Below, one piece after another: positions 1 through 10,757 of a DNA stretch of 64,000 bases. Source of the DNA: Rhizopus arrhizus (Eukaryota; Mucoromycota; Mucoromycetes; Mucorales; Rhizopodaceae); NCBI GenBank assembly GCA_024220505.1, contig JAKZZE010000007.1, positions 2,016,982 through 2,080,981 on the forward strand, written 5' to 3'. Under the pieces are notes generated by a model that saw only the letters and a program-made list of their open reading frames with translations, was not told the origin of the DNA and did no database searches. The translations under genes and the position numbers were made by a program. Position 1 is the stretch's first letter. Each line of letters starts with the position of its first letter.

Positions 1-3000
1 TGCTTTCTTGCTTGCTCTAATTCCTTCAACTTTTTTCTCTTAAGCCAATATTTATCAATGGGTACTGTGCTGGAGAAGGATGATGCTTTTTCCCACGTAT
101 TCTCTCTTTCACCATAACCAGCCCATTTTACAAGGTACTCTCTTTGTCCTGGACCGCCTCTGTGATCTCTAATATCCTCAACTTCATAGTATTCATCTTC
201 TATAGCTGTTTCGTCAATAGAGACTATCTTAAGTTCTGATGGGACATATTCACGATGTAACAGTTCATTTTGCTCATCTTTTAAGACATAGGAACCACCT
301 TGAGTTTTTCGAACGACAATGTAAGGCCCTTCATAAAGAGGTGACAACTTACTAGTCCGTCCTGGTAATCTAACCATAACTGCAGTATCCTTCGGAAGAT
401 CTATGATCATATTTCTGTCATTGAACCTCTTGTTTGCTTCCTCTATGATCTTCTGTGTTCTTTCACGAATGGCAGGAAACACTATCTGGTACATGCGATC
501 AGTTCTCTCAATCAGCTCTTGTTCTGTAACAGGTCTATTAGGAATCTTATCAGCTATACTCTGATCACTGTAATCCTCAAAGCTATTAAGTCTTCGAGCA
601 AACATCAAGGAAAATGGAGCACTCTTTGAACGGTGTCTTATTTTATAATTCGACGCTAGTTGGACAATTGGCAATACATCGTCCCAATCATTGCTGTTAG
701 AATTAACCATTTTTCTTATAGTGTTTAATGTCGTCTTTACAGCGCTCTCGCTCACGCCATTACCTCGACTGTGAAAGGCTGTACTGTATCTGCGATCTAT
801 TCCTAGGTGCTTGGATAATGAGTGCATGAGGCTATTTTTAAACTCTCTGCCGTTATCACTTTGAATAATTTTAGGTATGCCATAGTCACCAAAGATTTTT
901 ATTAATTCTTTTGCTACAGTGTCACTTTGTTTATTTTTTAATGGACGCAGTATGATGTACCTGGTACATACATCTATCATCACAAGGACATAGACATTTT
1001 CATTTGCCGTGACAGGTAAAGGTCCTAAAAGATCAATTCCAATATGGTCAAATGGTAGATATGCAAGAATGTTTTTTAAAGGATGATAACCTTTCTTGCT
1101 TACATTGTGTCTCTGGCATTCAATACATGATTTGATTGTCTCAGTAGCATCTTTATAAATATTATTCCAATGAAGTCCTTGGGAATGTAATTGCTCCACA
1201 ATACTCGTACTACCGAAGTGTCCGAAGGTATGAGCATCTTCAAGTAGACGTGCTCTCTTCTCAGGTGGAGGAGTCATATAGTCAGTTGTGGGATTATTAG
1301 CAAACTTTTTATTTTTTATTTTCACAGCTAGCACATTTAGTTTCTTGTCCTGACTATAGATCAAGTTGTGTCTCTTTGCTGTAGAGTTTGTCTGTCTTTT
1401 AACTTTTATTTTATTTTTATTTTTACTTTTATTTTCCTTTTTTTCTTTTTTATTTTCTTTTTGCGCAGCATCACCCCCACCCAGCATGAACTCATTATTC
1501 AAGCAAGGTTCATAAAGTCTAGAAAGTAAATCTGGTAATTGATTGAGAATTCCTTGTATGTGAATCACATCAAAGTTGAAATCTAATAAAGTTTCTAACC
1601 AGCCTATCATCATAGGGTTTGCTTGTTCTTGGGTATGTAAATACATTAAAGCCTTATGGTCAGTACGTAATTCAAATTTATTTCCCCATAAAAACTCACG
1701 ATATTTTTCTAGTGCAAACACTACCGCGTACAGTTCACGTTTAGTTGTATTCCACTTACGTTGAGAGGGTGACAAAGATTTAGATGCAAATGCAATATGT
1801 AAAGTTCTATTCAGCTCATCTCTTTGGGTCAATACTGCACCAACACCATATTGTGAGGCATCAGTAGCCACATAGAATTTTTTGGATAAGTCTGGAGTGT
1901 GCAACAGTGTCTTTGATTTTAGAATCTCTTTCAAAGCAATGAATGCATCAGTATGCTCTTGTGTCCAGTTGTTCTCTACATCAGGATCATTACGAAGTCT
2001 GTCGATAGGTGCAGCTACACGAGAGATTAAAGGTATAAAGTCTCTCATATATGATACAATGCCCATTAATCGCATTACTTCTTTTTTATTGCGTGGTATA
2101 GGCCAACTATCGATGTTTGTTAAGCGGCGTGGATCTACTTTGATGATACCACCACTTTCAACTACAAATCCTAAAAGATAGATTGATCGTTGATACCAAC
2201 TGCATTTCTTTACATTGATTTTTAGGTTGACGGAAGTTAATCGTTCAATCACTTTTTTTACATTTGAAGCATGGTTTTCAGCTGTTCCTTTAATTACACA
2301 GTCATCAACATAGGTCTCGATGAAATCCATATCCGCAAAGAGTATTTTCATCACTTTACAGAATATTGCAGTAACTGTTTTTAGACCGAAACAACATCCT
2401 TGGAAGGTATATGTTCGATTCTTAAATTGGAAGGAGAGTTTGTGTTGATCTTTAGGGGCTACAAGGAAACTATTGTATGCATTCTTCAAGTCAATCTTAG
2501 TGAATACTTCACCACCAGCTAAGTTGTCAAATATGCTTCTTATTTTTGGAACAGGATATACGACATCAGGGATTAGTTTGTTGATACCACGAACATCTAA
2601 ACATACTCTGTGGCTCGTTATCTCATTGTTCTCATCTTTCTTTGGTACCATTAATAAAGGACTATTAAATGATGTGTTAGCGCGGTTCTCTTTGATGATA
2701 CCTGCTTCTAACCATTCATTTATTTGCTCTTCTAATTCAGGCATTTGTCGGTGAGCAATTGGGTATTGTCTCTTATAGGACTTTGCTCCCTTTTCCATTG
2801 GTAACTCTACTACAGATTCTGGTACTGTGCAGAAAGATCCAGCAGGAATATTTTGGTTGTCATCAATTGCACTCTGGATATAAGCCATGAATTGCTTTTG
2901 TTGATCTTCGGTACCATAGGGTGAGTTGTTAGGTTCAATCTCATTATTAGCGTCAAAATTCATATTAAGGAATTGTGCGTCTTCTTTTAATCTATTTGAA

Positions 3001-3401
3001 TAATCATCTTCATTACCTGGGTACTTGTATGCTACCCCAGTGAGACCGATATTCATTTTTCCAAGAACATCAGTTCCAAGCAAGACATCAAATTCTTGTT
3101 TCATTGTCTCATTAAAATTTACAACTTCAAAAGAATGTTTAAAAGAGATGTTATTCATATATGTTAAAGTGAGAGGATCAGTTTGTCCAATTCGTTTACA
3201 ATTATTATCTGAAGACAAAAAATTTAAAGAACCATTTACAGAATTCACTTTGTCAATATTCAATTTATTATTCAAACAAATTTTTGATATACAAGTGATA
3301 TCACTGCCAGTGTCAATCTTTCCAATTAATTTCTTGCCCTCTATTAATATAGGAGTCAAAAGTTTAAATGGATTAGTATCTTCATCTTCAGTTTTTTTAT
3401 T
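1..3401 (-). CDS. Pol polyprotein of element A (PR-RT-RH-IN-chromodomain), partial
   Basis: The frame is open from just after the gag stop to the window edge, more than 1130 codons. An aspartic protease DTGSD motif lies near 3320. The RT has QGCCFGL and a YVDD active site at 2301-2312. RNase H carries FYVATDAS near 1850. Integrase has an HHCC zinc domain (about 1080-1250), SDNGREF near 860 and the catalytic glutamate in GVSESAVK near 745. A chromodomain with EYLVKWAGY and ENTWE lies at about 70-200; in chromoviruses this domain directs integration to chromatin marks. The protein has no start codon of its own: it is in the same frame as gag and separated from it by a single TGA. It is probably made by readthrough, or the element is mutated. 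Confidence 0.88.
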
Positions 3402-4784
3402 TCATAATGCCTTACAGTCATATGAGTGATTTTCAGCTTCTGTCATATCATGATCATGATCATTTTCTTCATTTGCAGTACGAACAATGGCATAAATTGA
3501 CTTGTCCGAATCTCTTGGATTTTTTGGATCGACATGAAGTTTTCTTTTATAGTCTGCATATTCTTGACAATGATGGCCATGAGACCAACTTCTACCGCAA
3601 TAGCGACAGGGTTTACTTGTGCTTGCCTTATGAGGAAAATTTTTATTGCCATAATATTTGTTGTTTATGGTCGACGCAGCATCATTTTTCTTTTTTGTTT
3701 TACTATAGCAATCATCTTCATTGTGATTTGCAGCTGTACCACCATGTCTTGAACAAAAGAAAGCACCAGACGAACCATGACCTTTGTTTCTTTTTTGAAC
3801 ACTGAAAGGACCAGCATTTGTGTGGATTCTTTTACTACCACTGGCGACATTGGCATAGGATGCTCCTGAATATGTTCTCGGGTCATCTCCTAGCAAATTT
3901 CTTGCTATTTCAGCAGCTCTCTCTACAGTCCATGGTATGTTCTTATTTTCTTTTAAAACAAAAGCTGTCTTACACTTCTCAAGAACAGGTTCAGAGAATG
4001 ATGCTTTAAATCTAGCAGCCACCATTGGATCATTTTTATTTGCCCCAGCCTCAATACAAGTGCTTAAAAATCGGGTCATATACGAAGAGACAGATTCATT
4101 TTTATTCATTGTCATAGTGAATAGACGATGCATAGCATCTGTTCTAGCATTATCAGTCAGGAATTTGTTCGTAAAGACAATTCTAGCTGTGTTCCATGTA
4201 TCACATCTTTTGAGCTCTTTTTCGATCCAATCATCATGGTCGAAGGCCAAAGAAACAGGGAGATACCGGCGCCAAACCTCTTGAATGTCCAAGGCAGCAG
4301 AATAGATTACCTTTTCAAAGGACCGCAAAAAGTGTTCGACAGATTCGTAACATTTCTCACCAGGAAATGGGATATCAGGCCAAGAAGAGAGTTGAAACTT
4401 GGGTATGTCATTTTGGGTCAAACGCAAACCAATTTCCTTCTTGACAGGAGTGATTACAGGAGAAACAAATTTACCAGAGAGAGCAAGCAACTGTGCACCA
4501 TATTTTCTCATTTTCTTAAACGCCAAGTCTGCTTGTTCTTCTTCACCAGCCATTATATGTTTTTGATATAACCGAGCAGATTCTTCCTTTTTATACCTTA
4601 TGAGTTTTGAAACTTCAGCATCAATGTCATCATGATCAGAGGTAATTTCATGCGCATTGGCATTTATTTTTGGGGTTACTTCAGAGCCATCTTCAGTAAG
4701 AGAGGGGTCTTGACTTGCTTGTTCGATCTCCATATCGGATGGATCATGCTCCATGGGTCGATCTTCTTGTTTAGGGCTTTCCAT
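3402..4784 (-). CDS. Gag protein of element A
   Basis: This 460-residue capsid/nucleocapsid protein begins at an ATG about 48 nt downstream of the LTR. The acidic N terminus (rich in D/E) is followed by a retrotransposon-gag-like helical region at about residues 120-290 with aromatic and Leu-rich blocks. A basic, Asn/Lys-rich tail ends in a zinc-knuckle-like CRYCGRSWSHGHHC near residue 400. The frame ends in TGA at 3402-3404 and continues directly into protease in the same frame. In the related element B the equivalent position is a sense codon and gag-pol is one ORF. Gag assembles virus-like particles and packages the RNA in this family; that role is inferred from the family. Confidence 0.8.
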   Translation of the reverse strand: MESPKQEDRPMEHDPSDMEIEQASQDPSLTEDGSEVTPKINANAHEITSDHDDIDAEVSKLIRYKKEESARLYQKHIMAGEEEQADLAFKKMRKYGAQLLALSGKFVSPVITPVKKEIGLRLTQNDIPKFQLSSWPDIPFPGEKCYESVEHFLRSFEKVIYSAALDIQEVWRRYLPVSLAFDHDDWIEKELKRCDTWNTARIVFTNKFLTDNARTDAMHRLFTMTMNKNESVSSYMTRFLSTCIEAGANKNDPMVAARFKASFSEPVLEKCKTAFVLKENKNIPWTVERAAEIARNLLGDDPRTYSGASYANVASGSKRIHTNAGPFSVQKRNKGHGSSGAFFCSRHGGTAANHNEDDCYSKTKKKNDAASTINNKYYGNKNFPHKASTSKPCRYCGRSWSHGHHCQEYADYKRKLHVDPKNPRDSDKSIYAIVRTANEENDHDHDMTEAENHSYDCKAL

Positions 4785-4831
4785 AGCAGTTTACCAGGGT
4801 AGGAACCAGAAGGATGATTAATTTTAAAAAA

Positions 4832-5291
4832 TGTTTTAATCGCAAGATTAAATAAAAAATTAAACAAAAAAACAATAGCAGCAATATAAAATTAAAATCC
4901 TTCTTTATTGCAGATTTCTTTATATTGCGAAAAGGCCTCGCTTTATGGATAAAAAGTTGGCATCTATTTATATTCTTTGTGAGCGTAGATATAAAAGATA
5001 TAGACTCGGTCACGATGTCGTGCTGAAGAACCAATGATTAAGCTAAAGCTTGTCGATGTTCTAATATATGCATCTGAAGTTGAACAATAGAAATAATAAC
5101 CAGTCAATTAACTTTGATCTAATTACTTTTGGGGTTGACAATTGATTAGACTCTCTAGGATGACAGATATTGATCTTATTGTTCTAAATTTGGAAAAGTG
5201 TGGAATTGTTCAATCATAGTTTAATCTTTTGTGTATCGTTATTTATTTTAATACAACTGATATCATATAGAAAATAACTATGTTTACAACA
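4832..5291 (-). repeat. 5' LTR of element A (460 bp)
   Basis: The boundaries come from a near-identical solo copy at 37550-38009. Read on the minus strand, it starts TGTTGTAAACA and ends ATTAAAACA, giving TGTT/AACA ends. A TATA-like AATATAAATAG lies in the 3' half, with AATAAA further on, as expected of an LTR promoter and polyadenylation region. On the minus strand it follows ATTAT of the interrupted B pol gene. The 3' partner and target duplication cannot be checked here. Confidence 0.85.
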
Positions 5292-8200
5292 ATAATCCTT
5301 GTTTTCATTGGGACGTCTTGCAAACATCAATGAGAAAGGTCTAGTGCCGTGTAAAGCTGTATGCGTATTGTTGAGGGCTTCTTGGGTACTGTCAACATAC
5401 AAGTCCCAATCCTCAGTTCTGCCTTGTAATCTTTTGTGCAAAATATTTTTTGCTTTGCCAACCCATCGTTCAACTATACCGTTAGCTCGGGGATGATAAG
5501 CTGATATGAGACGATGATCAATACCGGATGATTCAACATACAGTCTGACGAGTTCATTGACATACTCAGTACCATTATCACTTTGGATAATTTTTGGTCG
5601 ACCAAAGAGCGATAAGATATTCCTTAATGCAAGTGCAATAGTGAGAGAAGATTTATCGGGCAAGGCTTTGAGTACACAATATCGTGTAAAGACGTCTACT
5701 ACCAGAAGGATGTATTGATTACCTTGTACTGAAGTAGGGAAAGGTCCGGCTGTGTCGATACAGATGTGATCCCAAGGTGCATCAGCATAGATTGAGGTCA
5801 AGGGATTGTATCCGTGCTTTGCGATATTGAATTTTTGGCAATCAGGACAACTACGTATTATTTCAAGAGCATCTTCCTTGAGCTTTGTCCAGTGAATACC
5901 ATCACTATGTAAAGCTGTTACGATTGCTTGAGCTCCACGGTGTCCCTCTAAATGTGTATCCATGAGTAGCTTTTGTCTGTCTTCTGGTGCTGGGGTCATC
6001 AAGTCAGCAGGCATCATCATTCTGGATGTAAGAATTGATCCGTTAGAATTGATAATTTGGGAAGTGACGATTGTTTTGATGGTTTTATTATCCCCCTCCA
6101 GCGTTTTTTCAGGTTCGAAAAGACGCGACAAAGCATCTGGTAGAATATTTTGAATACCAGGTCGATGGATGATTTTGAAGTTATAATCCAGTATAGTGTC
6201 CAGCCAATTGATCATCATAGCATTAGCTACAGGCTGGGTGTGGAGATAAGTCAAGGCCTTGTGATCAGTGTATAAGGTGAATGGATTACCCCACAAAAAT
6301 GGATGAAACTTCTTTAGTGCAAATATCACTGCTAATAGCTCACGTTTAGTGGTAGAATAATTCTTTTCAGATGTAGAAAGTGAGCGTGCCATGAAACCGA
6401 TATATCGAGTCTCATTTTTTATAACTTGGTAAAGAACAGCACCAATTGAATAGTTACTAGCATCAGTAGCAACATAAAAAGGTTGTTCTAGATCTGGATG
6501 ATGAAGAAGTGGCGCAGAAGACAATAATGCCTTGATCTTTTCAAAAGCTCTTTCTTCTTCAGATGTCCAAAGTTTATCAAGTTTACCTTCGAAACGTAAT
6601 TTGTCCAAAGGTGCAGTGACTTCAGAAATATTTGGCAAGTATTTTCTAAAATAATTTACCAGTCCTAAAAAGCGTTGAATCTCTTTTCCAGATGCAGGTC
6701 TAGGCCAAGTCAAAGCGTTTGTAACTTTACGAGGATCGAGTCGAGACCCTTTGGCATCAACACAGAAACCAAGCAAGTAAACAGTAGACTGCGCAAAATG
6801 ACACTTGTCTGGGTTAAGGATCAAATTCACTTTAGTTAATCTCTGAATTATGTTTTGCACATGTGTGATGTGTTCCTCATAAGACTTGGAAAATATGATG
6901 ATATCATCAACAAAAGCCTGTGCATAAGGTAAATCACGTAACACTATATTAATCACTCGTTGATAACGGGAAGCAATATGTTTCAAACCAAATGGACAAC
7001 CTCTAAATTGGTATTGTTGACCTTCAAAAGTGAATGTGGTCTTAATACGATCAGGCTCATAGATTTGGAATCGATGAAATGCTTGTCGAAGATCAAGAGT
7101 GGTAAAAATAGTTGATCCTTGTAATCGATCGAAAATCTCTTCAATCTTTGGAATAGGATGTCTATCATTTGACACAAGAATAGAATTTAGCAAGCGAGGA
7201 TCAAGACAGGGTCGATGTCCTGTGAGATTACCAAGCAAGTCTTTCTTAGGTGCCAATGTTAAAGGAGAATTCCAATCTGAATTAGGTGATGCACATTCAA
7301 TAACTTCATCCTTTAACCAAGTGTCAATACATTCACGCATGATTGGTAGTACTTTAAAAGGAGTACGATATGGTGCACGGTAAGCAGTTTTTCCTTTAAC
7401 AGTATCTAAACGTATAACTGACTCGGGTACAGTACAAAATGAATTCTTTGGTATTAAGGCATTTTGATCAACAAATGGTTTAACAGCATTATGGAAATGA
7501 GCTTGTTGCTCAGGTGTACCGAAAGGAGCTTTGTTAGGTTCAGGTGTATCATCCGTAATCTCTTTGTCAATAACTGGTGCAAGATTAGGATGTCTGATAG
7601 CTAAGTTGGTAACAAGAATGTTTAACTTGTGCATCAGATCTAACCCTATTACAACTTCAGTATCCAAGGAAAGAGGAAGGACTTCAAAAGAATGGGATGT
7701 ATGAATAAGATTTTTATCGTTATCACCGTAAATAACACTTAATGGAAATTTGGTTGTACCGAAACGTTTACTAACATTATCACTTGTAGCAAGTATAACG
7801 GAACCAGATACATTTCTATCAACTGCAATATTATATTTATTAACAAATTTTGTGTCTATCGAGCTAAAAGAGGAACCACTATCAACCAGGGCCATAGTGT
7901 TCACATTCTCTATAGTGATAGGTACAATTAAAGAATGGTTAGTACTTTTAAATACTTCATTCTGTTTTGTTAATTTCTTACAATCATAGTTCACTGGATA
8001 ACCATCGTCATCTACGTCCATCAAGTTGCTATCACCACTAGACACCTTAGAAGATGCCTGTTGTGGTCTAGCTTGAGGAGTGATGGTGAGGTTAGGCTTG
8101 CCACCATTGGATCTTAAGGTGTCCAGACGGGCAGAACGTATGGCTTTACTTGGACCATGATAGGGTTTGTCACGAGGACAGCGAGCAGCATGTTCTTTTG

Positions 8201-9485
8201 ACCAGGGAACATTTTCAAAACAACGAAAGCAATTTTTCGCAACTGAGACAAAGGACATAGGTGATTTAGTTGAAGAAGGTAAAAATTTCGCCGAGGAGTT
8301 CTGATTTAATAAATCCTTGTACTTGTTGCACTTCTCAGTAGGATGGTTAGCTATACCATGGATAGCGCAGCGGAACTTGTTCTTCATACTTCCAAATGAA
8401 GCTTTCTTGACAGTGTTTGAGGAATTAGAATTTTTTGGATTATATTTAGATGCTTCTGTTCCGTTTGATGAAGATGAAGAGGAAGCCTTGATGGGTGCAT
8501 CATCTTGATAATTTGCTGTGCCGGCTTCTTGACAAAGGTTTGATGATAAGACCATCCTAGCTTTGGCAGCAACTTTTGTCACGGAATCCTGTTGGTCTCT
8601 TCCAAGGTTTAGCAAGGAGCGAGAGACCTCCTGACGTAAAAAGGCTGGTAAAGCGCGCTTGTATATGGAAGCAGTCTTAATATCATCATCCCATTTAGCG
8701 GCTCTTCGGATTCTTTGGAATCTGTCTGTGAAGGATTCAATAGATTCCGTAGATAGCATCTTGAGTGAGAGTAACTGGTCCATATGATCCAATTCTTGAG
8801 CTACGTCTTGAGTAGCGTAAGTCTTGACTATAATTTTTCTAACCTCGGACCAAGTCAAGTTGCGTCCTTTTAGAACTTCATTGAACCATGACCGTTGATC
8901 CCTGTTCATTTTTATTGGGACCAAACGGGACCAACTGGCATCAGCTGAAAGACCATTAGATTCCACGATCAAAGAGAATGTATCAAGTAGATCTTCCACA
9001 GAGTCATGTATGTCTGCATCTTTTTTCCAGACATTACCCCGCCATTGCCATACTGGAAGGTCTGATGGAATAATGTGATCCGATCGGGGGTAGATGGTAG
9101 TGTTTGACGACTTAGGGCCAGGAATAGATTCATTTGCAGATGAAGGTGTAACGCAAAATGCTTGAGCTTCATCTAGAAATATGATGCAATTCTTGATACT
9201 GACCGCTCGTTCTTGTAATTCCCTAAGGTCTTCTTGTGATGCACCTGAGATAACGGCACGGGCTATTTGCTGTCTGAGACTTTCTAATGTTACCCTTAAG
9301 TCTGTAACCGCATCAACAGGAGAATTATCTTCAATTTGTGAATTTTCTATGGTAGCAGTAGGAACCCTTTCAACGTTGGCCATTTCTATATCTTCGTATA
9401 CATCATCGATTTCTTGTACATTTTTGCTTGGTATAGCATTTTGATTAAGCACAGATGATTCATAGGTTTGCTCTTTTTCTGTCAT
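5214..9485 (-). CDS. Gag-Pol polyprotein of Ty3/Gypsy element B, truncated by insertion of element A
   Basis: A single ORF of 1423 codons encodes gag and pol without a stop between them. Gag occupies about residues 1-500, with CX2C-like clusters near residues 375 and 430. The protease has ALVDSGSSFSS near residue 550. The RT has QAFVDDIIIFS (FVDD) and RNase H has FYVATDAS. Integrase has an HHCC domain, then HICIDTAGP, IIQSDNGTEY and NGIVERW, which supply the D, D and E residues. Family homology ends at about 5292 (ARRPNENKDY). The last ~26 residues are translated from the LTR of element A, so the integrase C terminus and any chromodomain were separated and should lie left of element A. The product is therefore not functional as read. 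Confidence 0.88.
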   Translation of the reverse strand: MTEKEQTYESSVLNQNAIPSKNVQEIDDVYEDIEMANVERVPTATIENSQIEDNSPVDAVTDLRVTLESLRQQIARAVISGASQEDLRELQERAVSIKNCIIFLDEAQAFCVTPSSANESIPGPKSSNTTIYPRSDHIIPSDLPVWQWRGNVWKKDADIHDSVEDLLDTFSLIVESNGLSADASWSRLVPIKMNRDQRSWFNEVLKGRNLTWSEVRKIIVKTYATQDVAQELDHMDQLLSLKMLSTESIESFTDRFQRIRRAAKWDDDIKTASIYKRALPAFLRQEVSRSLLNLGRDQQDSVTKVAAKARMVLSSNLCQEAGTANYQDDAPIKASSSSSSNGTEASKYNPKNSNSSNTVKKASFGSMKNKFRCAIHGIANHPTEKCNKYKDLLNQNSSAKFLPSSTKSPMSFVSVAKNCFRCFENVPWSKEHAARCPRDKPYHGPSKAIRSARLDTLRSNGGKPNLTITPQARPQQASSKVSSGDSNLMDVDDDGYPVNYDCKKLTKQNEVFKSTNHSLIVPITIENVNTMALVDSGSSFSSIDTKFVNKYNIAVDRNVSGSVILATSDNVSKRFGTTKFPLSVIYGDNDKNLIHTSHSFEVLPLSLDTEVVIGLDLMHKLNILVTNLAIRHPNLAPVIDKEITDDTPEPNKAPFGTPEQQAHFHNAVKPFVDQNALIPKNSFCTVPESVIRLDTVKGKTAYRAPYRTPFKVLPIMRECIDTWLKDEVIECASPNSDWNSPLTLAPKKDLLGNLTGHRPCLDPRLLNSILVSNDRHPIPKIEEIFDRLQGSTIFTTLDLRQAFHRFQIYEPDRIKTTFTFEGQQYQFRGCPFGLKHIASRYQRVINIVLRDLPYAQAFVDDIIIFSKSYEEHITHVQNIIQRLTKVNLILNPDKCHFAQSTVYLLGFCVDAKGSRLDPRKVTNALTWPRPASGKEIQRFLGLVNYFRKYLPNISEVTAPLDKLRFEGKLDKLWTSEEERAFEKIKALLSSAPLLHHPDLEQPFYVATDASNYSIGAVLYQVIKNETRYIGFMARSLSTSEKNYSTTKRELLAVIFALKKFHPFLWGNPFTLYTDHKALTYLHTQPVANAMMINWLDTILDYNFKIIHRPGIQNILPDALSRLFEPEKTLEGDNKTIKTIVTSQIINSNGSILTSRMMMPADLMTPAPEDRQKLLMDTHLEGHRGAQAIVTALHSDGIHWTKLKEDALEIIRSCPDCQKFNIAKHGYNPLTSIYADAPWDHICIDTAGPFPTSVQGNQYILLVVDVFTRYCVLKALPDKSSLTIALALRNILSLFGRPKIIQSDNGTEYVNELVRLYVESSGIDHRLISAYHPRANGIVERWVGKAKNILHKRLQGRTEDWDLYVDSTQEALNNTHTALHGTRPFSLMFARRPNENKDYCCKHSYFLYDISCIKINNDTQKIKL

Positions 9486-9525
9486 GTCTTGATTATAACC
9501 AGTAGTTCAGAATTCGTTAAAAAAA

Positions 9526-9866
9526 TGAAGTGTTTTAAGTATTCAAAAATAAGATAAAGAACAATTAACGAGACCGAACAATAGTTCTAAAGTCGAATAC
9601 TTTTATTAAAGAAAGATTTCAAGGCTATTTATATTAGTTGAGCAAGACCTGAGATTAGATGACAAAAATAGTTACGACCGATATGATTTGACATGTATAA
9701 GAAAAATTTTATAGACTGATGTTAATAATCAACTGTTGAGATGAAAGTGAAACTTGGCTGTTTAGGGCAGTGATAATTATCAGGTTCTATTCTTATTCAA
9801 ACTCATTTGTAAAGATTTAGTCCAGAAGGATAAGACTGTATCTTATTGACATGTCAAAACATGACA
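9526..9866 (-). repeat. 5' LTR of element B (341 bp)
   Basis: This LTR matches the solo LTR at 51728-52067, whose ends are fixed by a 5-bp target duplication. On the minus strand it runs from TGTCATGTTTTGACATG to TTAAAACACTTCA. A TATAAATAG box is followed by an AATAAA signal. The first bases after it are a T-run and TTAACG, not a recognisable tRNA-complementary site. The gag-pol ATG begins about 40 nt downstream. Confidence 0.85.
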
Positions 9867-10225
9867 GGGTCGATGATCTTTGGAAAAGAATAGTTAAAGA
9901 GCCGGGTTCTTTTACTGAAAATGATATACACGCATATTATTAGCATATGCAAAGAAGAACATCCGATGATATCAAGAGATGAGATGATTATATAAAGTCT
10001 AAGGTCTTAGCCACTTTTGCGGTTTTTAGAAAATATAAAATTTTATAAATTTAAAGCACGCTTATCGCTCAGTTTTAACAATGTCATGCTCAGAACATAC
10101 ATAAATTACAATGACTAGTATATCCTCCTTCTAGTACAGTTTCATGACTATTGCAACTACCATGAGCAGGTAATGGTAGTTAAAAGCTGAAAAAAAGTTT
10201 TGTGCACCAGTTTTGTCCGCTACTG
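9867..10225. other. Non-coding spacer left of the CACTA remnant
   Basis: AT-rich sequence flanking the 5' LTR of element B. No ORF with recognisable motifs is seen. It should include the target flank of element B, but the matching 3' flank is outside the window. Confidence 0.4.
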
Positions 10226-10317
10226 TAAATTATGCTAAATTCGACATTTTTAGCATCTTTATTTTATTAATCCGCGCCTACAATGAGTGTTATGCGGAGA
10301 TTTTTTGCGCCGTAGTG
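10226..10317. repeat. Orphan CACTA transposon terminus
   Basis: About 92 bp matching the right ends of the CACTA copies at 42395-42486 and 59834-59925, ending in TTTTTTGCGCCGTAGTG. No left end or internal CACTA sequence accompanies it, so it is a truncated third copy. Confidence 0.75.
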
Positions 10318-10757
10318 TCTCTTCATCATCACTTTTTCCCCAGTATTCATTTATAATATAATACCATGATAATATACACCGATTAAAAGACCCATATATC
10401 ACAGTATTACTACAGCAAATAAAGTATATATTCATTGCTCTGATAGAGGACCATAAATAAAAAAACATTACTTTTTACTAGGTATACGAATGCTAGTTTT
10501 ATTCAGAAAAAAACTAATATAAGAAAAAAGACTGTTAGTGGATTTAATTCGTAGAAAGTGTAGAATTATGCTTTTCTTTTTTTTTCTTTCAACCTTGACG
10601 ATACAGAACCTCAATTGCGCTATTGGTTTTATTATGAGAATTAGCGTGTCTTATATAGGCCCTTTTCCTTTGTTCACCTTTTTTTGTAAACAAAAACGGC
10701 CGCTTTTCTTAAAGAAGTGGTGATTACTTGGCATGTTATTTCGAAAAAAAAAAAAGA
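10318..10757. other. Spacer between CACTA remnant and LINE X1
   Basis: AT-rich sequence without a convincing gene. It abuts the abrupt 3' truncation of LINE X1 near 10841 and may include the breakpoint of a deletion. Confidence 0.4.

Larger units (their letters stand above)
1..5291 (-). mobile_element. Ty3/Gypsy chromovirus, element A (3' part off the window)
   Basis: This is an LTR retrotransposon on the minus strand. In transcription order it has a 5' LTR (4832-5291), gag (3402-4784) and pol (3401 to the left edge), in the order protease, reverse transcriptase, RNase H, integrase, chromodomain. Reverse transcriptase before integrase, plus a C-terminal chromodomain, marks a Ty3/Gypsy chromovirus. 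Its 5' LTR begins exactly where the pol gene of element B stops matching the family, so A was inserted into B in the same orientation. The 3' LTR lies outside the window. No classical tRNA primer-binding site follows the LTR; the first bases are TTTTTTAA, as also seen in element B. Confidence 0.9.
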
